From Aureobasidium sp. EXF-3400 (taxonomy: Eukaryota; Ascomycota; Dothideomycetes; Dothideales; Saccotheciaceae): 64,000 nucleotides of DNA. Below, one piece after another: positions 1 through 11,660 of the stretch. The stretch is from contig SWBL01000058.1 in the NCBI GenBank assembly GCA_024195585.1, positions 62,001 through 126,000 of the forward strand, in the 5' to 3' direction. Both the position numbers and the translations under genes were made by a program. The stretch's first letter is position 1. Every line of letters begins with the position of its first letter. Below the pieces are notes generated by a model. The model was not told the origin of the DNA. It worked only from the letters and a program-made list of their open reading frames with translations, and ran no database searches.

Positions 1-342
1 GAAGTCACGGCTATTGTCTACCCAAATCGTGGAGAAAGCCAGGTATTTTCGACTACCATCCCATACCATCTGTCACTCGACTGCGATCGTCCAAAGCAGT
101 CGTCTATAGCGACTGTCTGTCGTGATGGTATCATGTAAACCGAGTGGACACAGCCACGCAAGCAGAAAGGCTTCGCTCTGTGTAAAGTGGATCGGGAAGA
201 GGGGAAGTGGATCGGCGAGGGGTCGAAGTGGGGAAACGATTGCCAAGGCTCAAGTGGCAGTCGCCTTTGAGGACAGAATCCTCCACAAAGTGTGTCCACC
301 TTTCCTGTTCTCCGTCACTCTCGAAAATATGCATTCGACAGC
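1..342. other. 5' flank of the C2H2 regulator gene
   Basis: I see no convincing gene here. The region contains one GTGGACA (144-150) and one TGTCCAC (293-299). These are the two orientations of the motif that is clustered in the promoter between the MFS transporter and the GH78 gene. It probably holds the promoter of the regulator that starts at 343. Confidence 0.4.
144..299. promoter_or_regulatory. Two GTGGACA/TGTCCAC sites upstream of the C2H2 regulator
   Basis: GTGGACA lies at 144-150 and its reverse complement TGTCCAC at 293-299, which is 44 bp before the regulator's ATG. The same 7-mer occurs five times within 121 bp at 4804-4924. A 7-mer appears several times by chance in 64 kb, so these two sites alone are weak. 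Autoregulation by the adjacent zinc-finger protein is inference. Confidence 0.25.
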
Positions 343-2711
343 ATGTCTGAAGTCAGCAGGTATCAATGCTCCGCTTGCAGCAAATCATTCGGGTCGAAGC
401 AGAACCTGAGCCGCCATGGCAAAACTCGTGAGGATACAATCTGCACGACCACAGTGACCAGTCGCTTAGTTATGATCAGACAAGATGGAACGCAAACACA
501 CATGTTCCGTCTGTGCAAAGCGGTTCACTCGTAGTGATTTGCTAAGACGCCATATGCGATTGCATACACCAGGGTTGGGACCTGCTGCAATGCAGCAAAC
601 AAGTAACCTCTTGGATACCCTTGGTCCGACTGCACCACAGCCTATACCGATAGCTGTGAATTCGTCGAGTATGCATGCACCGGATATCTCTCTTCTGGAA
701 TGGCCAACCTGGGATCATGCGGACCTGCTATCCTGCGATCAGATTCCGGAGGACATCCTTCAGGACGCAGCTTCTTGGCAATCTTTCCTGCATAGTGACA
801 GCACGTATGGCTTGACTACTTGGGGGAGTTCGGACGCTTCGCAGATTGCCGAAGATACAGCTACACAGGGTGTTGTACGGGTATCCTTCCCACACAGTGC
901 TGCCCCTTCTCCTCCGAATGAAACGTCGCGCGAAGACCAGACGCCTTTCGCTTGGGATCCAGCCTCAAAAAGGATATCTCATGTCGGTGAGGTAGTTTTT
1001 GACCCTGATGATCCCTTACTTTCGGATGTCGAACCGCGATTCGCATTGAGCTCGGAACGATATTTGCACTTGAAGACAATCCTCAGTCAGGACATTGTCA
1101 CTAACGACACAATCGTCATTGATGGAATGCCCAGCATACCCTGTGTTGAAGTTTTGAATGCTTTCCTCTCACACTTCGTTCGCTTCTTTCTACCTCAAGC
1201 TCCAGTGTTGCATTGCCCGACGTTCGAGATCAACGGCGATTGCCCAGATCATCTTCTCATGATTATGATTGCCATAGGTTCTATGTACTGCAAACGCAGG
1301 CATGTCCGGCGATTCGCCATTGTTTTGCAGGATCTTGCTAGATGTCATCTACACATGGCGGTTAATGCGAACGACGTTTTGCTGAAAGACGCGGACACCG
1401 TATACAGCTCGGCCTTGATCTACTACGCTGGTATCTGGTGCGGCAACAAACGCGCATTTGAACTTGCGGAAGCCCTTCGCGGCAGCGTTGTCGCATGGAC
1501 CCGCAGATTGTCGACCCAAAAACCGGTGGTCGAAGATTCTCAACTCGGCGAACGAGAAGCCTGGCTCAACTGGGCACGCAACGAACAGTTGAAGAGACTA
1601 AGATGGACGGTGTACATGTTCGATTGTCAGACGTCAAGCCTCACAAACACGGCTCCCAACATGAGTCTGAGCGAAGTCTTCGGTTGGGACTGCCCCTGTG
1701 ATGATGAGTACTGGGTGGCATCAACCGCGCGTCAATGCAAGCTCTTGCTCGGTAGTGCGGTCGTACCTCCATCGAAGTCCTTTGCAGCGGCATTAGGCCC
1801 ATTTCTCCTGGAATCTCCCAATCTTCGACCGCTCAAACAATTAAATGAGTTTGGGGCTTTCTTGGTGCTCCTCTCAATCAATATGAAGATCTTTCGTTAT
1901 ACAGACGAACGAGACATGCTGATGAAACTCTCACACATGGCGCTCGACGGTAATCCGCATGTATCCGAGCCGGAAGTTCCGCCCATTCATGACTCTGGAG
2001 AACGAAAACAGCTCGCCAGTAGGTACAATGAGGAAGCGCGAGCTCAAGCTATGCCAGCGCTGATAAAATGTTGCAGATTCACTCAACCTTTGGGAGCAGA
2101 CTTATGGCTTCCCTGGACAGACTGGTTCGCGCAGTGGATCGTTTTTCCAAGCGGCTGGTCAAGTTATGGTCGAGTTCTCTCGACTCCAGATGCAAATTTC
2201 AATTTCCGACCTCCAGGAGATCATAGGAAAGTCTGGTCGATCCGGGTACGTGGAAGCCAGATCTAGGTTCTCAATGTGGTTTGCAGCCAATGCGCAGCCC
2301 TCTCGCGATCTCGTCAGTACCTCGATCAGAGCAGTTGAACGATATCGTCGTGCTCTTGTGGAGGCTCAAGAGAGACCAGCATCTTCGGGCGAGGTGCCTT
2401 TTTGGACAGCATCAACATTGTCGCCCTATGGCCCGATATATGTTTTCCTAATTTACGTTTTCCTCTGTGCTTGCGCGACAGCGATGACGCCACATCAGAA
2501 GGGGCAACTGCATACATCATTGTCAGCGGAGGTGGCACAAGACGAACACATGGGCCTTAGGTCAGTCTTGACTACTGTCTGTGGGGAAGATAACGACACA
2601 GCCAGTAAGGAAGTCCTCAGGAACGCTGCGCAGACATTGGGGCTTTTTGAGAATTGGGGTTGCTCGACGAATCTGGCATTGCTCCTTCACTGGAGGTCTA
2701 GAATCAATTGA
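343..2711 (+). CDS. C2H2 zinc-finger transcription factor with fungal-specific TF domain
   Basis: Likely sequence-specific nuclear regulator. Two tandem C2H2 fingers open the protein. The first (YQCSAC...H) is completed only when a 52-nt intron (428-479) is removed, giving H-x3-H followed by a linker and the second finger (CSVCAKRF...H-x3-H). A long fungal_trans-like middle region follows. The frame then changes between about 2020 and 2140. An intron at 2023-2134 (GTACAA...GCGCAG) restores it into the C-terminal segment containing SDLQEIIGKSG, giving about 734 aa in three exons. The first intron is well supported by the finger geometry. The second is my best guess. It sits next to, and convergent with, the MFS transporter gene, and with the GH78 gene suggests a pathway-specific regulator. 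Confidence 0.75.
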
Positions 2712-3001
2712 GGAGCTGCCGGATCTCACAAGGGATAGAATCGACCGGGAAGGATTGTTTCCCGAAGAAGAGACCGAAGCCGTTACATTTTGACGACAAG
2801 CAGATGTCAACTTCGCCCGTCCTCTCATGACTGATAGCCACCGAACTCCGCCGTTTACCTTCAGATCACATCCTGCTTTTTCTTCGGGGATAACAGGATG
2901 AGAAATAACGTGGTATACAGGTTTACAAAGTTCGCGCAATACATAATTCTCCATAACCGACCTACACAAAGTTTGCAGCCGTTCTAGATCCCTTCCAGGA
3001 T

Positions 3002-4666
3002 TCAAACTGCCGCGATCTTCTCATTCGCAGCCGCCGCAACACCTTCAGCAGCTCTTCCATTAGTATACTCCTGGAACTTTCTCGGAGCAATCTTGTTCTC
3101 ATATAACCAGTCAATCTCCGCGGTCGTCAACCCCCTAAGATCAGGAATGAGCGGATAAGAGATCAAAAGCAACAGCAGAGAAGACCCTGCAAACACCAAT
3201 GCAGTTCTTGCGCCTAGATTTCCACTGTCGATGTTGTACATGTACGGCACCACGAAGTTGAAGAGCCATGTGGTGAGGGCGTTAGAGAGGATGCTGATGG
3301 CTTGGTTTTTGCTGCGCAGGCGGTAAGGGGAGATTTCTCCGGCGATGACGAAGGCGACAGAGGTGAGCGTCGTGCTCTGCCAGCACACCATGAGGTTCCT
3401 GAGTGTATGTTAGTACGCTTCGAAGATACCGGATTGTGGTGTTGTGACTTACATCAGAATGGCAATAGCCCAAAGAGCTCCCTTTCCTGGGGCCCAGTAG
3501 AGGCCCCCTACAACTGCCATAACGACTGTGTTGACTGTACAACCGACCAGCCACAATGATCGTCGACCGACCTTTTCCAGATAAACCCAAGATGCGATGA
3601 TGGCAAAAAATGCAAGGGCAAAGCCACCGATGGAGACGTCGAAAGTATGGATAGCGGGAAGTCCTGCAGTGAGCAAAAAGTAGATGCTCTGAGCCAGGAA
3701 AGATGAGCCAGCAAGACCAATACCAAAAAACAAAAGGTGAACTGTCATGGTTCTCTTGAGGTTACTGCCGCGGTACAATTCAAGGAAACCACCGATACCA
3801 GAGGCATGCTCTTGAGCGGCTTCCAAGCGAATCTTTCTCGCAATGCTTTCGTACCAGGCTTCAGGGTTGTTCTTGCTTCCGTACAAACGAGAAACTGCCT
3901 TTTTGGCTTGATCGTGACGACCCTTGAGGATCAACCAAGTGGGACTCTCCGGTACCAGGAAGAACAGAAGGCATGTGAGTCCACAGAAAGCCCACTGTAC
4001 GGCAAAGACATCGCGGAAAGCTTGCGGTGCGATGATAGCGATGTGTTGACGGATGATCAAAAGCGCCATAGCTTGCATCAAAACTGTAAAGAGGACGATG
4101 CCGGACTGAATCGGTCCTCGCAAGCATATGGGGGATATCTCAGAAGCCCATGTAGTTGCAGAACCTAGTATGCCACCAATGGCAAATCCGTTGACCATCT
4201 TGCCTCCTAGGATCATGCCGCGAGACGTCGCACCGTATTGAAGACCAACTCCAACAGCAGAGATGAAACACGATACAATGATCGCTATCTTTCTGCCGTA
4301 TCTGTCGGAGAGAGGGGCGATAGCAATACCTCCGAAAGCCTGAGCGAGTGCAGACATGGCGCTGAACAGTGATGCCCAAATGCTAGGCAGGTACAACGTA
4401 TGAGCCGGAGTGACAGCGCCAAAGTAGATGAGAAAGCTGGGCATGGCAATGGCAGCACCGTTGATGACAACATCGAAGCCAAATGTCATGCCTGCTATGC
4501 ACGCCGCGAGAGAGAATAGGACGATTCGGGGAAATGTCTTTGCCGCTTGCCAGAGTGTGAGGTGTTCTTGTTCGTCATGGACGGCGTCGATGTTGGTCGT
4601 GCCATCGTTGGCCATCATCTCGATATGTTCAGCCCGGGCTTCGTGCTTGTCGTTGGAGGCATCCAT
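3002..4666 (-). CDS. MFS sugar-porter-type transporter
   Basis: Plasma-membrane major facilitator of the sugar porter type, about 536 aa, two exons (4666-3453 and 3398-3002). The 54-nt intron has donor GTAAGT, a perfect TACTAAC branch site and CAG acceptor. About 12 hydrophobic segments are visible. Family hallmarks present are DRYGRK after TM2, PESPTWLILKGR before the central loop and EISPYRLR after TM10. The usual C-terminal PETKG is replaced by IPDLRG, followed by the family-typical stretch ending APRKF. It is divergent from the GH78 gene across a motif-rich 394-bp promoter, so uptake of a sugar released by that enzyme (for example rhamnose) is a reasonable inference. The substrate cannot be read from the sequence. 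Confidence 0.88.
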
Positions 4667-4803
4667 TGTCTGCGTGGTGATAGTAAAATAGACGATGGCA
4701 GAAGACTGTCGAATATATTCTAAGATGTGGTTATACTCGATTATTTAATCAGTCTGTGGGGATCCCCGTGGGGTTGTAGAGCCTCAAGGGCCTGGATCCA
4801 AAA

Positions 4804-4924
4804 TGTCCACTTTGACAGTGATGGTGTCCACTTTGACTACCACTAGTCTCGCTCGAAGCTGCACCGAGCCTCCGCTTCCCCGTTGTTCAATGTGGACAAT
4901 CGCCGTGGACAATCGGTGTGGACA
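4804..4924. promoter_or_regulatory. Cluster of five TGTCCAC/GTGGACA sites in a divergent promoter
   Basis: TGTCCAC lies at 4804-4810 and 4825-4831, each followed by TTTGAC and 21 bp apart. GTGGACA lies at 4892-4898, 4905-4911 and 4918-4924, each followed by ATCG at an exact 13-bp period. TGTCCAC and GTGGACA are reverse complements, so the promoter holds two sites in one orientation and three in the other. It lies between the MFS start (4666) and the GH78 start (5061). This looks like a shared operator for a zinc-finger regulator; the binding protein is inferred. Confidence 0.55.
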
Positions 4925-5060
4925 ATCGCGGCTTGTCCGCTATGGATCTGAAGACTCTAGTGCGGAGAAGGTCTTCAAGGTTCCATCAAGGTTCGTGATT
5001 GTGTTCCCGTCGAACTTGTTCATCCTCACATATTCCCAAAAATCAAGTTCTCAAACAACC

Positions 5061-7540
5061 ATGCCATCGACTACCGTTCACCCTCAACGCATCGTCGCTG
5101 CTAGAGACGATGGTCATCACCCAGTAGAGCACCAGGTTCTACCCTTTGTTCTTACAAGCGACGAGACCAGCAAACCAGAGATTATCTTGGACTATGGTCG
5201 AGCAGAGAGAGGACAAGCTATCTTCAACATCGCCAGCGCCGACTCGACAGCGAATAGCATACTGTTTGAGGTCGTCTACAGCGAACAGTTCAGTGCCATC
5301 AGCGATGAAGGCGGAGACGGTCCCTACTTCCTCTTCTCAAATGCAATGGACACATACCGTAATGTCGTCCATGAGATCACACCGTCGAGATCACCCCAGA
5401 CTGTGATTGCGAGACACGAACAATGCTCTCAGCGGTACCAGCGGATCAAGCTTCTAACTCCACACACATCCATCACCTTTTCCACAGTTGGCTTCCGTTC
5501 AATAATATCGAAAGATGCTTCTCCGTCCTTGTTTCGCTGTTCAGATCCTAAGCTCAACACAATATGGCAACAGGGTGTTCATACAGTCAACATGTGTACT
5601 GTACAGAAGAACGAGACACTGCCGGCGTGGGATACCACAACCGAAGGCACTAGAATATACGGTCAACACTGGGCTCCCTGTCGCCAGGGAACTCGTTGGT
5701 CAGATATGTGTGTACAGTTCGAAGTCAGAATTGATCGTACGGGAGCGAGCTGGGGAGTCCATATGGTTGCAAACGGACTTGTCTTCTGTCTGGATAAGGA
5801 GCGACAGACTCTTACTGCACACGAAGGCCTTTCACATGAATCCTCCGTCTTTCCGTCAATTGCGAAGGGTACTTGGACAATAGATGATAAGCTTTTCCAG
5901 CCCGAGTGGCTAGCTATCAAGACTGTGGCTGAAGGTGCTCATGTCTGGGTATATATAAATGGTGTCGAGGTTGCGACTGTCTCTGACTTGAACCTTCATC
6001 CACTTCTTGGGGGATCGGCAAACAACTTTGGTTCCGTCGCATTCGGCGGCCCGTCTGGCTGGACATCGACATATCGCGACTTGACTGTTACAGATCTCCA
6101 TGCGACTATGCTCTACTCAAATAGCCTCCTTCCAGTTGATGAGCAGAGAACCTTTGCAGACTTTGCGATTGGCACAAATCCTCTGCCTTGCATGATTGAC
6201 GGTGCCAAACGAGACAGAGCTGTTTTTGGCGGTGATCTGCACATCTCGGGCAGAGCAGCTGCCTTCTCCAGCACCAGCCTCGAAGCAGTCCGAGGAAGCA
6301 TTGAACTACTTACCTCACATCAAACCAAGGATGGTTACCTTGGCAATCTGTGTCCAATCCAGGCACCCAAACATACTACTGACGAGGAGCCACCGACATA
6401 TGCTTTCTACTCTTTGACCTATGCTTTGCTGCTTGTGGTTGCTGTCAAGGATTATTGGTTATTCTCTGGTGACGAGACGATCGTGGCCGAGACCTGGCAG
6501 AAAGCGAAGAACCTGATTCGATTCGCGGAAGGTTTCCAAGATGACAGGCTACTCGTCGCAGCGCCTCCGCCACTCTCCTGTACGCTCTTCCAGGCATTCC
6601 ATACTTCGCTGATTCCATGCTAATACTTGAGCTAGTGACATTCTTCCCTCTGAGTGGTCCAGTCTTTGGAGCTTCCACTGAAATCAATCTTGCACTATAC
6701 GACGCCCTCATGGCTATGGCGGCAATGGCACCCACCGAAAAGGAAAAGCAAGAATTGATAACAAAGGCTGCGATCCTCAGGGAAGCCATGATCAAACACC
6801 TGTGGAGCGAAGACACCGGTCTCCTACGAATGAGTGACACCTCTTCACCAACCGGACTCTGTACTCACGTCAACGCTTATGGTCTTTCTCTCGGTGTCAA
6901 GCCTCCTCACAAAAACGACAAGGAAAATCTGGTACAACCAGACAGCCAGCTTCCACTAGCATTCCGAGGCTTAGAGCCACGCTTTGATTCAGCAGGACTT
7001 TGCAGTCCATACAGTGCCGCTTTTGCTGTTGAGGCATGTTTCAAACAAGACGATGGCCTTGGAGCCCTCAGTCTTCTCGATCGCATCTGGGGTCCTATGA
7101 TGGATGAAACACATCCGAACTTCTCGGGTGGCTTGTGGGAAGCTATGACAAAAGATGGCGAGCCCATGCATAAGGATACTTCGCTCATGCATGCTTGGTC
7201 ATCGAGTCCAGTCTATTTGCTGCCTATGTATCTTGCAGGTGTCAAGCCATTGAAGCCTGGCTGGAAAGAATGGGAAGCCTCGCCTGTCTACTCAGGTCTC
7301 GATGAGGTCGAAGCTGCAGTCGATACACCAGCTGGCTTGCTCCAGATCAGATGGATCTTCAAAACTGATGGTGAAGATCGTGGGTTCGTCTCTGTCGATG
7401 TTCCGGAAGGTACCAGCGGTGTCATCTCCCCTCCCAAAGGGTGGCTGATTGGTAGTGGGGATTGGACTTGTGCTTATTCTAGCAATGGTATCCCGGTAGA
7501 ATCTGGAGCGACCAGATTGCTTTTGAAGCGGGACTGTTAG
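5061..7540 (+). CDS. Glycoside hydrolase family 78 (alpha-L-rhamnosidase-like)
   Basis: Predicted to release terminal alpha-L-rhamnose from plant glycosides. Two exons (5061-6579 and 6636-7540) give about 807 aa. The 56-nt intron has donor GTACGC, TGCTAAT branch and TAG acceptor. The catalytic (alpha/alpha)6 domain has the family-type DGAKRDR motif near the general-acid position, GPVFGASTEINLALYDAL, and a late MHAWSSSPVYLLP. A laminin-G-like beta-rich insertion (about residues 190-350, with WVYINGVEV) precedes it. No signal peptide is evident, so it may be intracellular. An upstream in-frame ATG at 4803 would translate the promoter repeats, so I chose 5061. It is divergent from a sugar transporter. 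The exact sugar specificity is inferred. Confidence 0.82.
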
Positions 7541-7909
7541 TGTATAATGATTCAGCAGCTCAGCGTTGATAGTCGTTCAACTCAAGATCTTGTACAATAA
7601 CATTGTTTCATTGTAAGAAGGTCAGGCGACGGCTCTGAGATCTGGAGAAGATTTGACACCTCGCCACGGATGTCCCAATGATCTGGAAAGGCTATACTAG
7701 GTGGGTGTCACCATACACAAGAAGGAGGTAATGGTATGTCCTAGAGCCAGCGGACGTAAGGAATGGGTAAACGACATTCGATGATGATGAGTCTAAATAG
7801 TAGAAGCAAAATCACTGAGCACAGATTAGAAACAAGAATCTGTGGCTCTGTGCAAGCGCTCTAGTCCACCTCCATTTTCGCTGGAGGCTCAAGAGGTTGA
7901 TACCAAGAA
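7541..7909. other. Intergenic region
   Basis: Convergent intergenic space between the GH78 gene and the minus-strand gene of unknown function. I see no reading frame or repeat of note. Confidence 0.5.
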
Positions 7910-9241
7910 TTAGTAAAAGTCTACAGCGAAGCGGTTGTTTGCAGAAGCAATATCAGGTACACCCGTTCCTCCAGTAACGTAGACTTTACCCTTGATGCTT
8001 TCCTGGGCTTCAATGGCAGCCTTGTTCTGACCTCCCAGCCAATCGCCCATGGTACTAGCAATGACGTGCTTGCCGTCAGATCTGGTCTGATAAGCAGACT
8101 CGGGTGCGTGAATAGGAGCAGTGAAACCGCCTGTTCTGTTTGTGCCATCGGTGGATCGAATTGTTGCGGGGCCATCGTTGCCCTGCTCGACGCTGACATC
8201 TCCATGTGCTTTGTGGTCGTTTGATGCTTCGAGTTGGAACTCGACCCAAGTGGCGGGAATTTTGTCTCCGCGCTGTACTCGACCTTTGAAAGATGATGGA
8301 AGGTCGACAGAGACAGTATGGCCTGCAGGAACGTGTACTGACTTGAGAGGCTTATCGAAATTCGCACCAGCCGTACCGTTACCGTTCCAGTAGTTATCGT
8401 AGAAGAAGTAAGCCTCGGCATGTGGGGACTTGTTGCTCAACAGGATTCCAGGCTTCTTATCCACAGGCTTGGAAGGTGCAGTCCGCTGCTTTGCCACGAG
8501 AACATGTGCATTGATTCTAGCAGGCCCATCTGGATCTGAAACGGAGTAAGATACACTGACTATATGATGGAAGTCTGCTGGTTGGCTAACCTGGTCTAGC
8601 ATCTCCACTGCTGTAAGTAATCAAGATATCTTTGCTTCCTTCGGCTGCGCTGCTCTGTACACTTAGTCAGTCACTGGCGCTTCCTTGTCGTATGTGCGTC
8701 GAAGGATTTTTCGTACCTGAGCGTTGTCTCGAGGGTCTCCAGCATTGCCTTTTGTGGCACCTGGTCCAACATACGACAAGTCGTCGAATTTATGGACGAA
8801 CGCTTCAAGGTGTGGATTACTCTTGATCGCGTCCATTCTAACGATGTTTCCAGCACCATCCATATGCAGCGACTGCTTGATCTCGTTCTTAGTCTTCTGG
8901 TCGGCGGAGTGCCATGCCTTGTTGAGAGCTTGCATGAAAGTAGGATGACCTTTGAGTGTCTTTGGGTTTCCAACCTGCATGATGGTTATGTTGCCACCTG
9001 CACCTGTGATGTTGCTGATATCGAAGAAGTCGTTGCCACCAAAACCTTTCTTGGTGATCTCAGCTTGTTCGCCCTCGTGGCCGTTGTAGAGGGCGATGAT
9101 AGCTCCTGAGGTTCCATCGGGAGCGTTGATCTTTGCTCGTTCGTTGCTTTTGACAATGATGTTATGGTTGTTGTTCCAGCCATGGACCTCAAATTCCTGG
9201 TTATGAGGCGCCTTGTTGTGAATGAACAGAGTGTGAGACAT
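7910..9241 (-). CDS. Two-part hypothetical protein of unknown function
   Basis: I do not recognise this protein. Three exons (9241-8717, 8654-8591, 8535-7910) join in frame to 404 aa. The middle exon is only 64 nt and bridges two reading frames, giving a continuous segment ILITYSSGDARPDPDGPARIN. Residues 1-175 begin MSHTLFIHNKAPHNQ and are rich in G, N, H and short beta-like stretches (GAIIALYNGHEGEQAEI, GAGGNITIMQVG). The C-terminal half contains GDVSVEQGNDGPATIRSTDG and GGFTAPIH, faintly like thaumatin-type beta-sandwich sequence. There is no signal peptide or membrane segment, so cytosolic or non-classically secreted. Both introns fit GT-AG rules and short fungal length. Confidence 0.72.
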
Positions 9242-10090
9242 GTTTGCTGTGTTCGTTTGCTAATTATGTTGAAAGACAGCTCGGTCAGTAATCGCTAATG
9301 GATTTCACGAGACACAGGACACCTTTTATGCCAACAAATCCTTGGGAGTTGAATCAGCAAGGCCGAGATACCAACGCTGGAGGTCAGCCAAATGATGTCA
9401 AGTCGGATGCTGCGCAGAGTTTGATCCGCTGTCCTTGCTGTCTGAACATGGTTGAGCGATTTTCTGCCTCTGGTCAAACAATCTTCAATTGGTTCTTCAT
9501 CTCTGGCATATCCGAGCATTTCCATGAAAGAGGCGGTACTCAGAGTCAACTTGTCGCCAGGCAGAACTTTGCAGGCTGGGCGAACGCGAATACGAATGCC
9601 TGAAGGAGGTGGAAGGCTGAGAGTGATAAGCCACAGCCTCGTACCCCACCTTCCCGCTCCTCTCACCAGGCAGCAAGGCCAACGCACTGATTACAACCGT
9701 TACCTTCATCTGGTATAGCTTGTATAATTTGATCGAGTTGCAGGATGCGAAGTGTGGTATCGGAAATAGTGATCATGAAGATACTCAGCCCGAGCATTAC
9801 GAATCAGGCAACCGGCTCATGAGATTCTTTCAGCCTTCTGGAAAGCCACATGGGGAAGCGACTATCCGTGTGGTGCACTGCCCGAGTTCTGCTGCCGAAA
9901 GCATGGTTTGCGTGATAGATGGGCAGAGAGTGCAAGAGGTAGATAAAGTGTATGTTTGGGCCAACGACCCATCCCAAAGTCAACACCCTCATCTTTTCTG
10001 ACCGACTGTCAACATATTCATCTCCTCCAATCTACAGTTGAAATCTTTATTTCTTTGACCTAGCCGGATCAGAACTCCGCAGAAGGCAGA
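9242..10090. other. Divergent intergenic region
   Basis: About 850 bp between the unknown minus-strand gene and the GH128 gene, presumably both promoters. Several short open frames are present but none resembles a protein family. Confidence 0.45.
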
Positions 10091-10831
10091 ATGGTCAAGA
10101 AACGCGTTCTGCTGTGGGACTACAAAAATACCCGCGATGTCAGCTGGGCTATGGACAAGATCAACTTCAAGGGCCCGATGCACTCATGCAGCAACTGGAA
10201 CACTTGGTACCCTCCCGAACTCAAGCATCGGCTTCCATTTCGCCCTATGATCCATGGCAAGAACAACTTGACTGGTCAGGAGTGGAACAACATCTTGACA
10301 ACCAACGAAGAAGTGATCCATTTCTTCAACGAGCCCGAACGCGCAGGCATATCTCCAGAAGAGGCAGCCAAGATATGGAACGATCAAGTTCTTCAAGTCC
10401 GCACCAACCATCACAAACATTTGGTCAGCCCCTCATGTGCCTCTGACCCAGCTGGCATTGCTTGGATTAAGAAGTGGATGAGTCTCGTCGCCAAGAACCC
10501 TCCAGACTACCTTGGTCTTCACTGGTATGGCACCAAAGGCGATGAGATGATCAAGTATCTCGAGTCCATGCATAAGGAGTATCCGCATCAACCCATCATC
10601 GTCTCGGAGTGGGCATCTACCTCCCGAAGCTATCCCGATGTTTTGGGTTTGACGGTGCAGCTTGCGAACTGGATGGACAACACACCTTGGATTGCAGAGT
10701 ATGCTCTTTTCGGATGTATGAGACAGCCAGCGGATAGCTTTGTTTCTCCTGAAGCGCAGTTGATGAATGGAGATGGAAGCTTCACTGATCTGATGTGGAA
10801 GTATATGTCGGACCAGCCCATGCACACTTGA
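10091..10831 (+). CDS. GH128-type glycosyl hydrolase (Asl1-like, beta-1,3-glucanase fold)
   Basis: Single-exon 246-aa protein of the Asl1-like glycosyl hydrolase catalytic core (GH128), predicted to act on beta-1,3-glucan. The start MVKKRVLLWDYKNT matches the first beta strand of the barrel. The expected acid/base glutamate is in HFFNEPE (about residue 78) and the nucleophile glutamate in IVSEWAS (about residue 175). LGLHWYG and a late LFGCM strand complete the TIM-barrel pattern. No signal peptide is visible, unlike many secreted family members, so either it is intracellular or an upstream signal exon has been missed. Likely role is cell-wall glucan remodelling. Confidence 0.85.
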   Translation: MVKKRVLLWDYKNTRDVSWAMDKINFKGPMHSCSNWNTWYPPELKHRLPFRPMIHGKNNLTGQEWNNILTTNEEVIHFFNEPERAGISPEEAAKIWNDQVLQVRTNHHKHLVSPSCASDPAGIAWIKKWMSLVAKNPPDYLGLHWYGTKGDEMIKYLESMHKEYPHQPIIVSEWASTSRSYPDVLGLTVQLANWMDNTPWIAEYALFGCMRQPADSFVSPEAQLMNGDGSFTDLMWKYMSDQPMHT

Positions 10832-11660
10832 TTGGAGGGTAGTCTTCTGCTAGTCCGAGGCAACCATGTAACTTACAGATACTTTTCTTCATCTGCATGG
10901 TATGTGACAAGTGTTATGGAATGCGGGCAAGTCCTTGTTGTGGTTGATTTTATGCTCTGATCGGAGAAGTCACTGAATACGCTGCTTTAGTTCCTTGTCA
11001 GGCTTGCGGTAGTGTTGGTCTTAGATTGCTTGTATGTGCTTGATTTTTTTCAATTGGAAAACCAAGCCCAGTGTTCTTGATAGTGTACCTGATTATTCTT
11101 GTCAGTATTGGCGCACGAAATGTGCTGTCTCGATCAAACAGATGCAAATATGGACTAAACTGGTCGTTACGCGCCCGAGCAGAGGCTAGGCTGTGCGATT
11201 TTGTTTCTTCGTAAGCTGCTTGCATAAAACGTCCTGCGCTGCGAGTCCACTTCGCGGCGCAGTGAGCATGAGACTATGCATGGCGGAGCGACGTAACCAA
11301 TAGAATAAAACCAAACCTCTCCAAAGCCTTTAACTTGATGCTTCTGATAAACACGGGCGATTGGCAACCATCCGGGGCTTTTGTTGACGCCGTACTGACT
11401 TCAGAATCTCGATCCAGACTTGCGACGGTAAAATAAGGTTCGTCTCCGACGCGGGAGTGCCCCATATGGAAGGAAGTCGTTTGTCCACGTTGCAGAGGCA
11501 TGAGAGCGGCAATGAGTCGATGCGCTTGGTTGACATTATCTTGTGTTCAATTTTATCACGGTTGTTCTACTGTACATCAATCCAGATCATCCAAGGCCTA
11601 CAATGGCCGAAATTCTTTCTTTCCAAGTCGTTTTCCAAATTTTCATCTCGTATTCTCATT
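10832..11660. other. Intergenic region
   Basis: About 830 bp of convergent intergenic DNA between the GH128 gene and the alkaline phosphatase gene. No coding frame or repeat that I can support. Confidence 0.45.

Noticed and set aside
4803..5060. Upstream in-frame extension of the GH78 protein
   Set aside because: It would translate the 13-bp promoter repeats and give a low-complexity N-terminus; the internal ATG at 5061 begins sequence with normal protein character.
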